DNA of 64,000 nt. Source: an uncultured Eubacteriales bacterium. GTDB taxonomy: Bacteria; Bacillota; Clostridia; Christensenellales; Aristaeellaceae. The stretch lies in assembly GCA_900315675.1 (NCBI GenBank), contig OMZY01000001.1, positions 434,001 through 498,000 of the forward strand, read 5' to 3'. The position numbers and the translations under genes were made by a program. The notes below the pieces were generated by a model. The model made no database searches. It had not been told where the DNA came from and saw only the letters and a program-made list of their open reading frames with translations. Positions 62,186 to 64,000 of the stretch are shown here, piece by piece (positions within the stretch are counted from its first letter, which is position 1; each line of letters opens with the position of its first letter).

Positions 62186-62195
62186 GCAAGGCGGC
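62168..62195 (-). terminator. Intrinsic terminator of hslVU
   Basis: A 7-bp stem GCCGCCT/AGGCGGC with an 8-nt loop, followed on the minus strand by six T residues, 15 nt after the hslU stop. Confidence 0.88.
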
Positions 62196-62209
62196 ATAAG
62201 AAAAACATC

Positions 62210-63583
62210 TTACAGGATGAACTTTCTGATATCCATGGGACGATTCTCCCCTTTCAGCCGTTCATTGACATAAGCTTCGTCAATTTTCAGATCGAAAGGA
62301 GGCATGTTTTCGTCACCGGCATTGAACAGTACATCCTCGAGAAGCTGCTCAAAGATGGCGTGCAGCCTTCTGGCTCCGATATCTTCAGCGTTCTCGTTGG
62401 CATTGCAGGCAGCTTCAGCAATGGCGGAAATCGCGCTGTCCTCAAAGGTAATCATCACGCGGTCAACAGCCAGCAGGGCCTGGTACTGCCGGGTCAGCGC
62501 GTTTTCCGGTACGGTCATAATCTGCATAAAATCCTGTTTTGTCAGGCTTTTCAGCTTTACATGGACAGGAAAACGGCCCTGCAGTTCAGGAATCAGATCT
62601 GTGATTTTACTCACATGGAAAGCGCCGGCAGCAATGAAAAGCATATAGTCTGTTTTCACAGGACCGTATTTGGTGCTGACGGTGCAGCCTTCAACGATGG
62701 GAAGAATATCGCGCTGCACGCCTTCCCGGCTGACATCCGGGCCGTGGGCTCCGGAAGCACTGGCAATTTTATCAATTTCATCAATAAAGACAATTCCGTT
62801 CTGTTCAGTACGCTGGATTGCTTCTTCCTGTACGGCGTCATTATCAATCAGCCGTGCCGCTTCCTGGTCTGTCAGGATTTTGCGGGCTTCACTGACTTTA
62901 ACATGGCGTATTTTTGTCCGCTTGGGCATCATGTTGCCCATCATATCCCCCAGGCTGATGCTGTTTCCGCCGACTTCCAGCGTCGGAGCTTCCTCTTCCA
63001 CTTCCAGTTCCAGCTCGGTATCTTCAATTTCGCCGCGCATCAGCTGCTGGCGGATATCTTCTTTTCTTCTGGCCAGGGCAGCTACTTCCTCCCCGCTCTG
63101 CTGCTGTTCCTTCTGCTTTCCAAGCAGGAAATCCAGCGTATTGGAGGCATTGTTTTTACGCGGACCGTGGGCAAGCAGATCGCTCAGGCGCTCTTCTGCC
63201 AGCACTCTGGCGCGGGGCTTCACTCTTTCCTCGTGTTCCCTGCGTACCATACGTACGGCGTTTTCCGTCAGATCACGGATAATGCTTTCAACATCACGGC
63301 CGACGTATCCGACTTCTGTAAATTTTGTGGCTTCCACTTTGATAAAGGGTGCACTGACGAGTTTGGCAAGACGACGGGCAATTTCCGTTTTACCCACACC
63401 CGTCGGGCCGATCATCAGTATATTTTTCGGGATGATTTCATCTCTCAGTTCACTGTCCACCCTGCTGCGCCGGTAACGGTTCCTAAGGGCAATGGCCACG
63501 GCTTTTTTTGCTTCGTCCTGACCGACAATAAACCGGTCCAGTTCATGAACAATCTGTCTTGGAGTCAGTTGCTGTTCACTCAT
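62210..63583 (-). CDS. hslU: HslU ATPase of the HslUV protease
   Basis: A 457-residue AAA+ unfoldase. Motifs: ELDRFIVGQDEAKKAVAIALRNRYRR at the N-terminus, Walker A IGPTGVGKTEIARRL with the GYVGRDVESIIRDL segment, an intermediate (I) domain at about 115-225 and Walker B FIDEIDKIA. It ends in the hydrophobic tail RKFIL that docks into HslV. It follows hslV with an 18-nt gap and ends before a strong terminator. Confidence 0.96.
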   Translation of the reverse strand: MSEQQLTPRQIVHELDRFIVGQDEAKKAVAIALRNRYRRSRVDSELRDEIIPKNILMIGPTGVGKTEIARRLAKLVSAPFIKVEATKFTEVGYVGRDVESIIRDLTENAVRMVRREHEERVKPRARVLAEERLSDLLAHGPRKNNASNTLDFLLGKQKEQQQSGEEVAALARRKEDIRQQLMRGEIEDTELELEVEEEAPTLEVGGNSISLGDMMGNMMPKRTKIRHVKVSEARKILTDQEAARLIDNDAVQEEAIQRTEQNGIVFIDEIDKIASASGAHGPDVSREGVQRDILPIVEGCTVSTKYGPVKTDYMLFIAAGAFHVSKITDLIPELQGRFPVHVKLKSLTKQDFMQIMTVPENALTRQYQALLAVDRVMITFEDSAISAIAEAACNANENAEDIGARRLHAIFEQLLEDVLFNAGDENMPPFDLKIDEAYVNERLKGENRPMDIRKFIL

Positions 63584-63601
63584 ATTCTCTCACCTGCCTC
63601 A

Positions 63602-64000
63602 TTAGACTGTTTCAACTATAATATGATCATTGGTGTATACACAGATACTGGCGGCGATATGCAGGGACTTCTCTGCAATTTCCGCCGCGCTCAGATCCGT
63701 GTTCTGAACAAGAGCCCGTGCGGCGGCGAGAGCATAATTTCCGCCTGATCCGATGGCGGCAATTCCTTCATCCGGATCAATCACTTCTCCGGTACCGCTG
63801 AGAATCAGCAAATGATCCTTATCGGCTGCGATCATCATGGATTCAAGCTGACGCATCATCTGGTCGCCGCGCCAGTTCTGGGCCAGCGCAACAGCGGCTT
63901 TTTCCAGGTTTCCGCTGCATTGCTGCAGCTTTTCCTCGAATTTTTCGCACAGCGTAAAAGCGTCAGCCACACTTCCCGCAAAACCGACAACGACCTCTCC
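63602..64000 (-). CDS. hslV: HslV peptidase subunit, 5'-truncated by window edge
   Basis: The C-terminal 132 or so residues of the proteasome-like HslV peptidase. The frame is open to the last base of the window, and the visible part starts [24 protein letters not shown], a classic HslV segment, then [18 protein letters not shown]. The N-terminal catalytic Thr is outside the window. It precedes hslU on the same strand, forming the hslVU operon. Confidence 0.95.
   Translation of the reverse strand, partial: GEVVVGFAGSVADAFTLCEKFEEKLQQCSGNLEKAAVALAQNWRGDQMMRQLESMMIAADKDHLLILSGTGEVIDPDEGIAAIGSGGNYALAAARALVQNTDLSAAEIAEKSLHIAASICVYTNDHIIVETV

Noticed and set aside
61460-63748. A 762-codon plus-strand open frame opposite proC and hslU
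   Set aside because: It has no ribosome binding site or family motif, and lies wholly antisense to two genes with unmistakable motifs. The codon bias of proC and hslU leaves stops rare in that frame.
1-64000. CRISPR arrays, insertion sequences, prophage or integrated elements
   Set aside because: No regularly spaced repeats, transposase motifs, or phage structural genes were seen. The tyrosine recombinase at 58.9 kb is a Xer-type housekeeping enzyme in context, not flanked by att-like repeats at any of the three tRNAs.

Overview
The window is a continuous, gene-dense chromosomal segment of a Gram-positive, moderate-GC bacterium, most likely a spore-forming member of the class Clostridia (Bacillota). 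The evidence is a SigH-type sporulation sigma factor, the Firmicute gene orders darA-holB-yaaT, mrnC-(thyX)-rlmB-sigH, gls24-fakA-recG and phoH-pgpH-ybeY-cdd-era, two T-box leaders, near-consensus TTGACA/TATAAT promoters, strong AGGAGG ribosome binding sites and frequent GTG/TTG starts. I see no phage, insertion sequence or CRISPR array. Almost everything is housekeeping.

Layout. 1-1.9 kb: two unrecognised proteins, the first cut by the window edge. 1.9-8.1 kb (minus): ispDF fusion, rqcP, HU, mazG/yabN, then trkH-trkA for potassium. 8.2-11.5 kb: tRNA-Ser, rluB, proA, then smpB followed directly by tmRNA, and tRNA-Leu. 11.6-15.2 kb: a large exported L,D-transpeptidase/CapA-like fusion facing an RlmL-type methyltransferase. 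15.3-22.5 kb: darA-holB-yaaT, ferredoxin, tRNA-Lys, mrnC-thyX-rlmB-sigH, and an ECF sigma/anti-sigma pair. 22.6-30.1 kb: glgC-glgD-glgA glycogen operon, a tRNA methyltransferase, a flavoprotein, a TetR regulator and deoD. 30.1-33.5 kb (minus): an aminotransferase-tyrS-yigZ operon behind a tyrosine-type T-box. 33.6-37.7 kb: gls24-fakA-recG. 37.7-44.6 kb (minus): six-gene operon DUF512-der-plsY-lepA-SLOG-hemW. 44.6-45.7 kb: mreB. 45.7-50 kb (minus): an unusual two-gene operon behind a leucine-type T-box. 50-55.3 kb: phoH-pgpH-(ybeY::cdd)-era. 55.3-64 kb: rlmI, GNAT, small Cys-rich protein, beta-CASP hydrolase, XerS-like recombinase with a dif-like palindrome upstream, prolyl-tRNA editing protein, rnhA, proC, hslU and the truncated hslV.

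The best candidate for something undescribed is the operon at 45.7-50 kb. It encodes a LeuA (2-isopropylmalate synthase) homologue whose metal-binding residues are replaced (RDGEQ-type motif to PEAEN, HxH to FCS) while its leucine-sensing C-terminal domain is kept. It is translationally coupled to a fusion of a sugar-isomerase-type TIM barrel with an intact acyl-CoA/AMP ligase, all under a T-box whose specifier aligns to a Leu codon. Other points of interest are the tyrosine T-box controlling an aminotransferase, the dif-like site beside the XerS-like gene, the L,D-transpeptidase/CapA fusion, the YbeY-cytidine deaminase fusion and the 100-nt overlap of the SLOG and hemW genes. All functional calls come from reading motifs by eye; no database search was run.
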